Shown one piece after another: positions 23,785 through 64,000 of a DNA stretch of 64,000 nt (positions within the stretch are counted from its first letter, which is position 1; every line of letters begins with the position of its first letter). The stretch spans positions 7,998,001-8,062,000 of the forward strand of contig NC_046683.1 in assembly GCF_009870125.1 (NCBI RefSeq), read 5' to 3'. The translations under genes and the position numbers were made by a program. Source of the DNA: Drosophila pseudoobscura (lineage: Eukaryota; Arthropoda; Insecta; Diptera; Drosophilidae). The notes under the pieces are model-generated. The model had not been told where the DNA came from and did no database searches. It saw only the letters and a program-made list of their open reading frames with translations.

Positions 23785-25949
23785 CTTGGTTGTTTGTTTG
23801 TTGTTTCGTTGCTATACTGTTTATAATCTTGTCCCGACGGTTTTTTTCTGCGTTAAAAGTATATGTCAATAATTTTTTGCAGAACTTCACTTCGAACTTC
23901 ACTCGAAAAAACAATTAGTTTTGTCCACTACCGATTTGTGAGTGTGCGTTGCCTATTCGAGCTGTATTTGAAGGGACACAAAAAAAACTGTAGTCGCGGT
24001 TTTAAATTCAATTATTTTGAACGTCCTACTGATCCGGTACGAACTGAACGTGTGTCTCTTGCGCATTGAAATATTGAAAATGCTTTTTACTTTCGGTTTT
24101 TATAGCACGGAAGAAGAAAGAAAACTGCGCACAACAAAACAAATGAAAAATAAAATGGCAAGAAAAACAAATAATAACACAGAAATTGGCATTTCTTGTG
24201 GTTATTCGAAGAGACGATACTCTTACTCGTACAACTATAAAGTGTGATATGTATTAATCTTCATTAACATCGAAAATAAAATATTAGATGGCAAATCATT
24301 TAATGTTACACGACTCCTACAGTAAGATCTCGTTTAGTGATCAGTATTATGGGGGTACTTTGTCCTTTCACTACCTGTTCAGTCGTTCCTCATCATACAT
24401 ATGTATCTCTTAAAATTAAAGCTATCCTCAGACATGACAACCGCAATAGGATCTTTAATAGATAAGATCTCAAAAATATTTCGGTGATTCGATTAGAAGA
24501 TTATAATCCCAACCTATTTATGAATGCATTTTTGGATTCTTCATTTAAAATTGACATTCTTTAAAACAAAAATACATGAAATGGCATTGGCGAATGGCAA
24601 TGCGTATGTCTAAAGACCCCATCTATAAGGGTAGCCGTTGCATCGCACCAAAATGTCTTGTCATCGTAAGAGCAATAGCCTCTGATATAAACAGTCTTTC
24701 TTTCTCTTGGCCCAAACGCTCTTGTTCTGCCAACAAAAAAGTGTAAAAGTTCAATGCGAAAAGAGAGCCCCAAAGAGAGGGACATGACATTACGAGAGTG
24801 CGAGAGCCCAGAATATTATCAGTGCGAAACGCTAATAATATACATAAATATCCTCGATCGTATATGTACACATGAATGTATGTATGTGATGGATGTATGG
24901 TGGGAGGGGGGATACTTATAGAAGCGACTTTTACGCATCTGCTGCTGCGATACCGGAACTGCCTATGTATATAGACGAAATTTTCCGCACACTTGCCAGT
25001 CAAAACAAATTGACAGAGAGCAAGACATTTTCATGTGGCGCATATTTAATATATAATTGTACACTAATTAATGGCGTTGCTGTGTGTTATCAACCCGACA
25101 AAGAAATGCCTGACAAGGACACGTATATGCACGTAAGGCCATTCCATTCCAGTCATTGTCTTGCCTGATTTACAATGAATCTAAAGTCAATCTACTGCAT
25201 GGGCGTGGGTACCAAAGACGCAAAAGCCCTAAAAGCTTGATTGCTGCTATCAAAAGCCCCGTCAATGATTTTTGATGGCAAGGCAATATTAGTTGAAAAG
25301 CTAACAAAACTTTTCAAGCTTTTGAAAAGGTATCTAAAAATATTTCTTGTGTGCTTAGAGAAGAGGTTGTATACAAGCTTAAAAGCTTGGGTGTTTATGG
25401 AACACAAGCACTAATTATAAAATATATGGTTACAGGTAATGGAATTCAAATAAATTTCTGCATTCCTCGATTGAACACAATATATGTAATCTCTTTCTCA
25501 CAGGCCTCGGCGGGGGGCCTGCATTCAATAGAAATGCACTCTAGATTTAAAATTTTTATTCGTCAAAAACAAAACTGAAACACTAGAGATATCATTTGAT
25601 GTTCATATCGGATTTTGATACATCCAACGTTTAAATATTATATACAAATTTGACAAATTTTAAAACCGAGCCGATACGACAAATAAAGCGCAAAAGACAA
25701 CTAAAATTTGATTGGAACAAACGGCTAAAAATTAAATACTTTTAGGTAAGAGTATGCCACAACACGGATTAAAAATGCCTATAGGTTTCACTAACATTGA
25801 CATTTCCAGTCTACGATCTTAAAAATAATTACGAATCGACTACGAGTACACACGAATAAGTATGCGTATAGGTAGGTGTATAGGTAGGTGTTTAGGTAGG
25901 GTAGGTATTATGAATCATGATTAATGGGGCATCTGTCGTCTGGTATATA
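23785..25949. other. Intergenic region between the LRR gene and Pdzd8
   Basis: This should contain the LRR gene's 5' UTR and promoter (right of 23784) and the Pdzd8 3' UTR (left of 25950). A TATAAA on the minus strand lies at about 24096-24101, about 315 nt upstream of the LRR start codon. A polyadenylation-type AATAAAA on the minus strand near 25553-25559 would give Pdzd8 a 3' UTR of about 400 nt. Nothing else coding is seen. Confidence 0.4.
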
Positions 25950-28900
25950 TTACTGCAGGACCACACCCTGGGCATGCTGGAGTCCCGTGCACAGATAGAG
26001 CATGATAATACTGAGGGCCTGCACCCGCTCGTCTGATCTGTTCTCCACACTGATCGTCGATGATTTATAGGGCGATGATTCTGTGGCCTTTTCGGCATCG
26101 TTCATCATTGTATAGCCCTCTGTCTCCGCATCTAAGGCGATCTTTAGCTTTGTCAGCTGCAAAACGGATCATTTAGTTATCACAAGGTATTAATGATGAG
26201 TGTTGGGCAATTACCAGCTCATTGATCTTGGCCACCCGCTCGTCAGGTGGAGCACTGGCGTACAGATGCTTGCTGGAGCTCTTGGCCAGGTTCATCAGAT
26301 CCTCGTTGCGGTTGTGTCTAATGATTGGCTCGGTGATGATGATGACCTGCTCGAAGCTGAGGACTGTGCACTCCGCTGGCAGTGCCTCCAGGTGTTGGGT
26401 TACCCGCTCGAAGGGATTCTGATGCCCAAGGGGGGCCGCCACCTCCTCCACAATTGACGATTTGCTGAGCCCACCCAAAGAGAGGTTAAAACAAAAGGAG
26501 ATTATAGACCCATTTAGTGGACTCACCGCGAGGGAGTGTGCTGAGGACTAGGCGGTAGGCTCTTGGAGTTCATCTGCTGGCCGCTGCCGGTCAGCGAAGA
26601 GACAATGCCGGGTATGTCCAGATTGCTCGCCTGACGTTTGATCCCCTGTGCCAGCATCCCCGTCAGACTAGACCTGTGCACCTCCAGTCCAGCCTGTACT
26701 TGCACCTGTGCTTGTTCGCCCGTCGTCGCGGCTGCCTCCTCCAGTTGCACAGAGCCTGTTTTGGGCTCATACAGCTCCAAGTTCTCCGCCTGCGTGATGG
26801 TGAACTCTGGCTTCGTCACCCCCGATGGAGTGGCTGCGGAGGTGGATGGCTGCGGCAGGGAACCCGAACAGTCTACGGGCCCACAGACGGTGGCATTCTG
26901 GCACTTGGCTATGCACTTCTTGTGGCAGCACATGGAACACTCCTGGCACTGCATGGCATCCTTCAGCCAGATCTTCTTGCCACAGAAGTCGCACTGCGTG
27001 GCCCGATGGAAGTGCGTCCGCACAAAGCTGTGGGCTCTTGGGGCCGCACTGTTGGAGCCACTACTGGAAATGGCACTGTCCGCCAGAGTGCTCGATGACT
27101 TCAGTGAAACTGTTTCGGATGAGGGCTCGTCCTGTCCACGTTCGATTTGAGTTCTGCCGAAAGGAATCACAATTAGGAACTATCCCTCGCATTCACTGCA
27201 ATGATCAGAGATTACCTAGCTGGGGAATGGGACTTGGAGCCGCTCTTGGTGGTGGGTGGGTCGCCGACGGTAACGTTCGGATTTCCCATCCAGGCGAAGC
27301 CAAACAGAATATCGCCAAAGCAGAGGTTCGGATTGAAGCCAGACTGATTGGCCAGGTCGTGCATCTTCCTGTGGATAAATTACAGACAGATTTAAAGTAA
27401 AACAGGTCCTTTGCAGATTTAAGCTATCCCTGGGCGAATGGCAGACTTACCCTTCCTGCAGGGAGGCCGGATTCAGGGCTATCTGTCGGAGGCATTGATT
27501 CAGACTGGTCTCCGAGCACTCGACAAGTATCTGGCCGATCTGGACATTGTTGTAGCCCAGCAGGACACTCTCGCCGGCACACTTGCCAAAGACGCAGACA
27601 TTGAGGAAGCGACTGTTGGCATCCAGCTGGAAGCTGCACACATCATCCATGTGTATCAGGGGACTGAAAGCGCAGTCGATCGTCGAGTGCTGATAGAAGT
27701 AGTTTACCGGTTCATCGGCGCCCCTGTCCGTGGAAGAGTCATCAGTTTTATTCTTGTCCTTATCTCTATCTTTTTCCCTCTCCCTCTCCTTTTCCTTGTC
27801 TTTATCCTTATCCTTGTCACTGCTCTCCCGGCTCATGGTCTTCTTGATGGCCTTGGCAATCAGATTGGACTTCTTTGGGGAATTGGTGGGGGTCTGGCCC
27901 GTGAGGCCAGACTCTGCCGCATAGCGACTAAGACTGGGCTTTACCGCCAGATGCTTGGCCACCGTCTCTGCAGTAGTGGCCTCCGCTTCGGGTTCGGTCT
28001 TGGCGGTGGCGGAGGTCATGTCGCACAGCTCATCGTATTTCTCCAGATCCTCCAGGATGGCATCGTTACGTATGATGCCGGGAATGACACGCTCGATGCG
28101 CAGACAGAAGACGGTGGCCTGCAGGGTCTTCACGACCTTGGCGATCTGCTGGATGGTGGTCACCTGCTTGCCCTCGATGGCCACCAGTGCATCACCGGCC
28201 ATCAGATTGGACTTGCATGCCGGTGTGTTCGGCAGCACGGATTCGATCCTCACCAGCTGGCTGTTGCTCTGCTTGAAGACGATGCCGATCTGCTGGTTCT
28301 TCGCCTTGTGAATGAACACGTCCAGGGAGATAAGCACATGCCGGTGGTCCTTCTGATGCGCCTCGATAAAGGGCACCGGCGCCAGGGTAATGGTGCAGTA
28401 GGTGTCGCCATTGCCCGGCGATGTCCAGGGCATTAGTCGAGAGAGCTCTGCCACCTTCACCGTGAGCAGACCGTTGGGCTGGATGTCACAGTCGACGGTC
28501 TCCTCCTCGGCTGTCCAGTGGAAGAAGGGCTTGTAGCGCAACTTATAGTTGGGCAGGGTGTGTTTCCGCCTCACCGCCTTGCGTATCTGATTGGATATGA
28601 GGTTCGTGATATTCGACTGCATCTGGCGGCCCTGGTACTTTGATTCAATGTCCAGGATCAGCTCCGGATCGCCCAGGAAGCTCAGGGACCAGTGGGTATA
28701 CGGCTTTCGGGTGAATTGCAGACGCGCCATGCCTGACAAATGCTTGACCTTCAGCGTAATGGAGCCCTTCTTGCCCAGCACCATGTCCGCATCGATGGAT
28801 GTGGAGAAGTTACCCACGTAGTTGATGTCCAGCAGCAGGTCCAGATTTTCGATGCGCTGCTCCCGCTCGTCCAACTCCACATTGTGCACGGAGAGCGACT

Positions 28901-29479
28901 TGATGTCCGGAAACTGATCCCCCAACTCCAGTTCTTTGATCTGAAATTGCCACGGGGCATTAGTCCCTTCGCCTGTGCAATATATTCTCTGAGATTAAGG
29001 ACTCACCGTCAGCTTGTCAAGGAGCTTGCCGGTGGTTGTCTTGGTAATCAGTTCATCCAGTTCGATGGAGAGCTTCCGGTAAAACCATTTACGCACTCGG
29101 TTCGAGTTCTTGAACTCGTGGAACAGGAACTGCATCACAAAGTTGAGGGAAATCAAAGCCGAGGCACCCTGAAGACTCTCCTGGTGGTTCTCGCAGCTGT
29201 TGACGGGATTGGGTGGGGCCTTGAGGTTCCTTGCTGTCTGTTTGATGTTCTGTCAATAGTTAAATATGAATTAATAAGATGGATAATAGATAGGTGGGGA
29301 TAGGGATGGCTTACCACTGGCAGGGTGTATTTGGCATTCATCCGCTTCTGCTCTTCGCTCTCGTCAGGCAGGTTGGAGAATTTTATGAATATCAGATACT
29401 GCAGCAGTATCATGATGACCCCGCCAATCAGCAAAAAGATCAGGCAAAGCAGCAGTATATTCGAAATGGGTATCTCCAT
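25950..29479 (-). CDS. Pdzd8: PDZD8 orthologue, SMP-domain lipid-transfer protein of ER contact sites
   Basis: Complement of exons 25950-26156, 26215-26464, 26527-27153, 27216-27368, 27451-28940, 29007-29249 and 29315-29479; 3135 nt, 1044 aa, against about 1150 aa in human PDZD8. The start MEIPISNILLL begins a hydrophobic segment (residues about 7-33), an ER membrane anchor. An SMP domain follows (about 85-280), then a beta-rich region, a PDZ domain (about 339-422, with IGIVFKQ and LMAGDALVAIEG), a Lys/Asp/Glu/Arg-charged linker, and a C1 zinc-binding domain (about 726-776) with the full set of Cys/His ligands (HSFVRTHFHRATQCDFCGK onward). A helical C-terminus follows. Family knowledge: PDZD8 tethers ER to mitochondria and late endosomes and transfers lipids through its SMP domain. 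An in-frame ATG at 29584 would add 35 Pro/Arg-rich residues before the anchor; I consider it less likely. Confidence 0.93.
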
Positions 29480-32400
29480 GTTGGGGCCGGGACGGGACTC
29501 TCGAGAGTTGACTCTAGTTGCAGGAGGCTGCGCGGGGAGGATATGTGAGGGCCTCTGCTTATGGGCCCGAGACTTGCATGCCACAAAAATCCGATTTCAG
29601 TCTTCTCAATTTCAATTACCTTCTAGATGTCTCGCCCATCGCTCATTGTTTGTATTGTTTGCATAGGCTGCCAGCAATTATGTCTGTCCGTCTTCCAGTG
29701 CTAGCTTATCACTCCATCCATTGGACTCTAGTGCTCCGTGTGTGCCCTGACTGAGTGAAGATTTCCTTTGTGATGGGAGTAGTCTAAGGTGGATTCTCTG
29801 GTGCGAGCCGCTAACTGCACTGCTAACGTTCCCAATTGTTGTAACTACTGTATACTGTGTGACCCAAAATCAATATGTACCCGTAGTTGTGGCTGCGCCT
29901 TAGTTTGCTCTTGGCCCTCCCGTGCGCATGCCCCCTGACCAGCTGACTTGGCTTCCTAGGGGGTTGGTTGGATTGCCCAGAGTATATCCAGAGCTCAGCC
30001 GCCCAGCTGTTGGCTCTTAACACTTCATACACAGCTGTGGCAATAACGGACCACAAAAACCACTTACAGGACTCATCCTATAAAAATCCCATAAAATAGT
30101 GGGAGTGCAGCCACAGTAGCCACATGGGGGGTTGGACGACGACACGCGTTTGAGAAAACCCCCAGAAACAGACAGGGGGTTGGAGCACTTGAGGGACCTA
30201 TAGCTTTATATAAACATTGATTCTGATTCATCATAGATTGTTGTTCATGTTGGGAGAACTCTTCTAAATTGAATTTTAGGGGTTTGGGGACAGCCACAAC
30301 CACAGCCACATTTGTTGAACTCTTGTAGGAAGTGTACTCTGAACATTTTCCACTCATTGAATTTTCATGAATAGGCATGAATATGAGCAGGACAGCAAGT
30401 GCAAAAAGGGCTTCATATGGGAACCACACAAGTATCCATCCATAAATACCATCATATTTAAGGGTAAACCAATAAAATATCCACATTTTTAAATATATAA
30501 TAATAGTAAAATATAAATAAAATAATTAATACAATTTTTAATTTTAAGTTTATAATTTAAATGGCTAATAAAAAAACTCCAAGTCCATTAGGTTTGTAAT
30601 TTTTTCTGGCATTCATTTTGTTTTATTGGTTTTTTTTTAGTTTTTTTTTTAGTTTTTTGTTTGGTTTTTTTTTGTTTGTCTTTGGTATTATTATGTAATT
30701 CCTTTACTTTATGTAAAATAAGAAAGTATTAATAGTTTTTATTAACAAATTTGTTGAAGGCAGGTATTTATGTTATTATATGTTTATGTATGTATATCTT
30801 GTCTTGTATATAAATTACAAGTTCCTCTTTATAATTATACATAATTAAACGTATTATTAAATGTAGTTCAATTATCTCTAGCGTCTCTTAACCATTAGTT
30901 AAACTGCGTCATTTACTTAGTGTATTCAGTTATTCAATATATACTATATATACATACATTTATATATGTATACATACATACATACATACGTGTGTATACA
31001 ATATATATGTATAATGTATATGCGCATTGTCATTACATTTTAGCGATTACCATTAAATTTGTCTAATTTAAATTAATATATATAGTATATATATATTATT
31101 CCGCTCTTTCCCGTCCGTCTACTCCCCAGAGAGACCACAGACAATCCCCTACTACTATAGTATATCATCATATCATATTTTCTTGATTTCCTTTCGGTTG
31201 CTTTGTATAAAATTCCGAGCTACTTTTAGATTTCTCATGTGACCTTTCAAACCAGACAGTAAACAATTAACAAAAATATACGAATATCGCGAATCGTTAA
31301 GTTAGGGCTCAAGTTCAAGTTAAGGTTAACGTTAAAGTTCAAGTTCAAGTTATGGTTAAGGTAAAGAAGGTAAGCAGCATACCGGCACGGCATGAGACAG
31401 TGAGCACAGGATTGTGTGGTGCGGTGGACCGCTTTGGGGGTGGACCTGGACGTAGGACCTGGCACGGCGGCAGCCACCGTACCGTACCCTGTGCTCATTG
31501 GGTCACGGGCTACATACCTACACACAAGTATAGTATTTCACTATTTCACCAGATTTCCAGCTATATCTCTCTATCGGTTTTGAAGTCGGATAGGATCGGA
31601 CATCGGGTAACGGGTAACGGGCATCGGGGATCGCAGTGGAGTTTAGGCAATGTCTGTACAGTAGTTCTATGTATGAAAAAAATCAATAATTCAAGAACCT
31701 GGAAGAACAATCGAACTCGCGACGCGACGCTAGGCAGCACATGGTAGTACATATAAATATATTTAATTATATTTATAGGATACTTCAGTTTTTGTTTGGC
31801 ATCTAGTTTGGTAGATGGAGGGACGTGGTTTTTGCCTGCTGGCCCCCAATTGTTCTTCCCCGAAATATCGTAGCATCCGATCTCTTCTGTTCATGGTCTA
31901 ATGTTGATCTAGTCCCTACCTGCACCTGCACCTGCCACCTGGCACCTGGCACCTGGCTCCTAATCAATATATGTTGTATGTGGTAGTACTTTGTGGCTAA
32001 GCATCTGTGGCGAATGTGGCGAGTGTGACGCGTGTGGCTTGGGGCATGTGGTAGAGTACTTTGGTAGAGTTCACAGTCAGCTAGCTAGGGGCCCAAATGG
32101 GAGAAGCGAACTATTTGTTGGTTAAGGCCTTCAAAAGCAAATCGAAATCGAATTAGATGCCAATAATTTGCTAAAACTAAATAGTTCCTCTAGAGGCGTA
32201 ATGGATTGGATATATGTACATATGTACGATATCAAAATAAGAACCTTATTATTAACTAACTCTCACATTTTGTACTCATTTCCACTTTTTGATGTTCCAT
32301 TTGTATTCTTTATACTATCTGTATTGTTATTTTATTTGTATTTTTTGTTTTTTTTTTTGGCATTACTAGCGAAATGAAGCCAATAGCTGCCTCACCAAGA

Positions 32401-35020
32401 ACTCTACACTCCACTCCACCCACACCCATGAGGATGATGGATGGCCTAAGCAAGCAGGGCGAAATGTGGACACGATCTTAGCCTACGATAAAGGATTCGA
32501 AAAGGAATAGATTCGTAGCGTACGTATAACTCAATGAATGTACAACAGAATAATAAATCGGAATTACAATTACAAATATTGTTGATGTTTTTTTGGAAGT
32601 AGTCAAAGGGTGGCACCTTGGAAAAACACGAGTAATACATTTAGTACTGTACTGTTCTGTACTGAACTGTATGTAAGGCAAGCAGATTGGCGAGCGAGCG
32701 ATTTTCTATATCAGATATTAGATTTCATTTCTTGTAACTTTTCCCATTGTTAAGCTATGGATTCTTTTGGTTTTTGTTGTGATTTTGGTTTTGGATTGGT
32801 TTCGTTTTGTTTTGTTTTTTGTTTGACACTAGTTTATAGACTATTGTATTGTAAATTGTATAATTATGCATGTACATATATGTATGCTTGTGAGTGTATA
32901 TTTATAAATCGATCTTGTATGTATCCGTAATATAATATAATTATTAAAAATGTATGCATTTCTATTTCTCAGTTTTGCTGTATTCGGTTTTCGTGTTTTC
33001 CGGTTTTTTTTTTTTTTTTTTTTTGGTTTTGTCGGTATTTTCCGTATTGCTAAGTTTTACTCGTAATATGTATAATTAATTATAGTACATTGCTGTAGTG
33101 AACATGGCTAAGTTGGTTTCGGTTTGGTGTTTGCTTTTCTTGGTTGTCGTCTTTTATGCACCTTCTCTGTATGTATGCCTCCTAAAACCCTACTCTCGTA
33201 ATCGTAATCATAATCATATTCGTATTCGTTATCGTAAGTACATTTGCTGTGTAAATTCGCATAACTGCTCAGCGGTTATAATTATTTACTTAAGTTATGG
33301 ATTCACTTTTTTGTTTAAATTACAATATTTGTGCGCTCTTCGATATCCCGTCGTCATGTTCATGTCCGTCATGTAACCCATGATTCGTCGTCTATCTATA
33401 CACTAACTGGTTGTTTTGATTTAGGATCTTATTAGTCAATCATTTGTTGTCTTACTGTCTTAATGACTGCAGTGATAATGCTGTTTCTGCTATATGCCTG
33501 CGTTAATGTGATGCTGATTTCGATATCGAGTGAGGGAGGTGGAGGTGTGTATGTGTGTGCATGAGATTCACATTTCCATTTTGCATGAGCTGGAGAGGTA
33601 TACGGATACTGGTATCTATATACATATATGTATACGTCGCTACGGATATACCGAAAAAATTGAAAATTAAATAACAATGCAATCAGACTAAGCAGATTCA
33701 TATTTTCGAATAATAAAATGGCAATGTTTTAAGGCTTTTGCTCGTAAAGGCAAGATTAGATAGGCGATATCGATTATGCATGTATACTATTTAAACGAGG
33801 ATTATCTATCAGGTATGATCATCATCATCATCATCATTTACACTAGCCTAGCCTACACCTCACATCATGTACAGACTTTTCTTGCGAACGAATCGAAACA
33901 GTTTTAACCTTCAAAGAGCAGATGCCACGGCATGTTCCTGAAGTTAAAGTAAGTTCTCTGAGAAATGAAAATGAGGCTCGTTCGTACACGTATATTGTTG
34001 TGTATCAGAAAATAAAGTAATGTTCCGCTACCTCGTCAAAGTCTGTACAGACACAGACTCTAATTTACATAGATACGTATGGTATGTATGCAGCTGGTCA
34101 TGATTGAGGCTGTGTATATTGTATATTGGTATTGTATTGGGTTTTGATCTTGCAGTACTATTGCTATTAGTTATTGTTTTAGTTTTAGCTTTAGTAGTGG
34201 TTTATGTTCGATTAATCAAAAGAAGGAGAGGGACAGATAGAGAGAGGGCGAGTATTCGCTCGAATATACACGAATGAATGAAAAAATCCTTAGGTATTCA
34301 AAATGCGAATCATTTGTTTGCTATTCAAGTTTAAGTATTTGTTTTTTTTTTGGGTTCGGATTTCCTGTGTACGTCTCGGTCGAAAGTATGCATGTGTGTG
34401 TGTGAGTGTGTGTATAATCGTAGTCGTAGGTAAATACATTACATACAAAAAATTTGATATCTACATTAAACTTGTATGTACAGGAGAATAAATATAATTT
34501 TGCATTTAAATGTACATAATTGAATTACTAACTTTAAATACAAACAAGACAAAAACGCTTGCAGATTCAGATTACAGATTCATCGAGCTATGTCCTAGAT
34601 AAACCTACAATGTATAATGTATGCGAGTACCCCTACAATATTTACTACCTATATTGTAGACCTACAATCTAAGTATGTTATGCTTTTCGAAATATAGTTC
34701 CCTTTTGCTTGTTTGGTTTCTTAGGCATTTAGTACAATAAAATAAATACACTCTATCATATCATATCATCATATCATATCATTCATATCTGACATTGAGT
34801 TTGTTGCTATTCCTATACCTATATTCATTTTCATATCCATATTCTTTTCCCTATCCTCCTTTTACACCTTACTCCTACTCTTAGCGATCTCCTAACTCCT
34901 ATTCCTTGATCTCTCGTACTTTTTACACCTCATTTCAGTTTCAGTTACAATTAAAGTTACACTTTCAGCGGTTTCTGGTTCTGGCTTCTGTTCATCATCA
35001 TCATCATCATCCCCCTTCCC
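29480..35020. other. Pdzd8 upstream region and probable cac 3' UTR/intergenic DNA
   Basis: The stretch directly right of 29479 should hold the Pdzd8 5' UTR and promoter. From about 30480 to 35020 the sequence is AT-rich with T-runs (30620-30680, 33008-33024), a degenerate AAGTTC/AAGGTTAA hexamer repeat near 31297-31365, CATACATA/TATATG runs near 30950-31020 and ATCATC runs near 33817-33836. No ORF of protein-like composition is present. Part of this is probably the long cac 3' UTR, but no polyadenylation site can be assigned from sequence alone. Confidence 0.5.
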
Positions 35021-35814
35021 TTATAGCGTATGATACGAATACAGCGGATGGTGCGGGTGATGTTGCTGTGGATGCGGCTGCTGCTGTGAATGCTGTGTTT
35101 GCTGCGGCTGTGATTGCTCTTGTGGTTGTAGTAGTAGTTCTTCTGGCTGGTGATAATGATGGGCACCTGATGCTGATGGTGTTTCTATCCAACCATCATG
35201 TAGATCGGAAATAGCATTATATTTAATGTCATTATCAGAATAGATCTTTTTAATAGCTACTGGTGTTGTTATTGTAATTGGTACACTTAATATCATTGCT
35301 TCATTTTCATTTCTTGTTGTCCTTGGTGTTGTTGTTGCAGTGTCGATTGCTGTTGTCCTAGTCCTAGACCTAGTCCGTGGTATAGTTCCTATGTATTCTT
35401 CATAATCGAAGTGGGGCGAGGTTGTTCTTGTTTCTGGCAATGAGATTGCCATCAGTGAGGATTCGTACGGCTTGTGGCAGCATGGTAGCCATTCATGTTG
35501 CTGTTGTTGTTGTTGTTGTTGTGTTACTAGTAGCTGTTGTATTTGCTGATCATCATTTGCTCGTTGCGATTGCGGTTGTCGATTTGGGTTTGTTGATTCG
35601 TGTAAGCTTTCTTCTTCTTCAGCCAATTTCTTGATATCTTTTGGTGTTAGTGTGGTGGGGGTGGTGGGTGTTAGTGTTAAAGTGGATCTTGGTATATCTA
35701 CATACCGATGATTGATTGGTGTATATTGTTGTGGCTGTTGGTGTAAGTGTTGGTATTGGCGTTGGTGTTGATTTATGCGTCGTATCGTATCAAAATTGTG
35801 ATCTAAATTTGGTG
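35021..35814 (-). CDS. cac: Candidate alternative terminal exon of cac (Gln/His-rich C-terminus)
   Basis: Beyond the canonical TAG at 35894 a different frame stays open for 264 codons to TAA at 35021-35023. A possible acceptor (TCGTATTCAG, ending at 35815) gives a phase-1 exon starting with (G)CA CCA AAT, encoding APNLDHNFDTIRRINQ and continuing with Gln/His-rich, Thr/Pro-rich, acidic (LAEEEESLHES), polyglutamine (eight Gln near 35496-35519) and Gln/His/Pro-rich segments, ending HPLYSYHTL. An open frame of this length with changing, protein-like composition is unlikely in a 3' UTR. The exons ending at 38807 and 39676 finish in phase 1, so splicing from either would be in frame. The alternative is a 3' UTR that is open by chance because it is low in complexity. 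Confidence 0.5.
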
Positions 35815-35893
35815 CTGAATACGATGAGCATATGGCCTGATGTTATACCCAGATCTGATCCTTTCGATTACGCGATCGCAATCAAAGCCTTTG

Positions 35894-64000
<28,107 letters not shown>

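Noticed and set aside
26638-27400. Long plus-strand frames opposite the C1-domain exon
   Set aside because: They are shadows of Pdzd8 exons; the minus strand encodes the zinc-ligand pattern of a C1 domain.
27438-28436. 332-codon plus-strand frame
   Set aside because: It is antisense to the large Pdzd8 exon 27451-28940, whose minus-strand product has recognisable SMP and PDZ domains.

Overview
The window is nuclear DNA of a Drosophila-type fly. Short introns have GT..AG ends with GTAAGT/GTRAGT donors, simple repeats are abundant, and there are two confidently recognised fly genes, the CaV2 calcium-channel gene cacophony (cac) and Pdzd8. cac is X-linked (Muller element A) in D. melanogaster, so this is probably X-derived sequence. 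I cannot name the species; an obscura-group fly is possible but not shown here.

Layout, left to right. 1-4083: mostly low-complexity, apparently non-coding sequence, with one plausible terminal exon of an unidentified plus-strand gene (1995-2159). 4084 to about 20430: a tandem array of four nearly identical units of about 4.2 kb. Each carries an intact four-exon leucine-rich-repeat gene (LRRC20-like, 199 aa, minus strand) and, on the plus strand, a decayed two-exon passenger gene. 21398-23784: the single-copy LRRC20-like paralogue (283 aa, minus), with the same intron positions and phases but a long Asn/Gly-rich first exon. 25950-29479: Pdzd8 (seven coding exons, 1044 aa, minus), an SMP/PDZ/C1 lipid-transfer protein of membrane contact sites. 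29480-35020: Pdzd8 upstream region and probable cac 3' region. 35021-64000: the 3' half of cac (minus), from transmembrane segment IVS3 at the right edge through IVS4, the IV pore and IVS6, the EF-hand, the IQ region and the long C-terminal tail ending in the CaV2-type DWC motif. All recognised protein genes lie on the minus strand.

The most interesting signal is in the cac introns. Read on the coding (minus) strand, several stretches contain no AG dinucleotide at all for 231 to 1327 nt. Each ends exactly at a 3' splice site of a small exon that fits the cac reading frame: a 6-nt and a 3-nt candidate microexon in the IVS3-S4 linker, a 12-nt and a 60-nt candidate cassette after the IQ domain, and a 221-nt exon that matches the phases of the 122-nt exon downstream of it. 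Such AG exclusion zones are the known hallmark of distant branch points at regulated exons. The IVS3-S4 position is where vertebrate CaV2.1 and CaV2.2 carry their 6-nt exon 31a. I read these as a set of alternative (micro)exons of cac that an ORF-based annotation would miss.

The LRR array is the second interesting region. Diagnostic SNPs alternate A-B-A-B across the four units, which suggests that a two-unit block was itself duplicated. All four LRR frames are intact while the accompanying plus-strand gene is broken.
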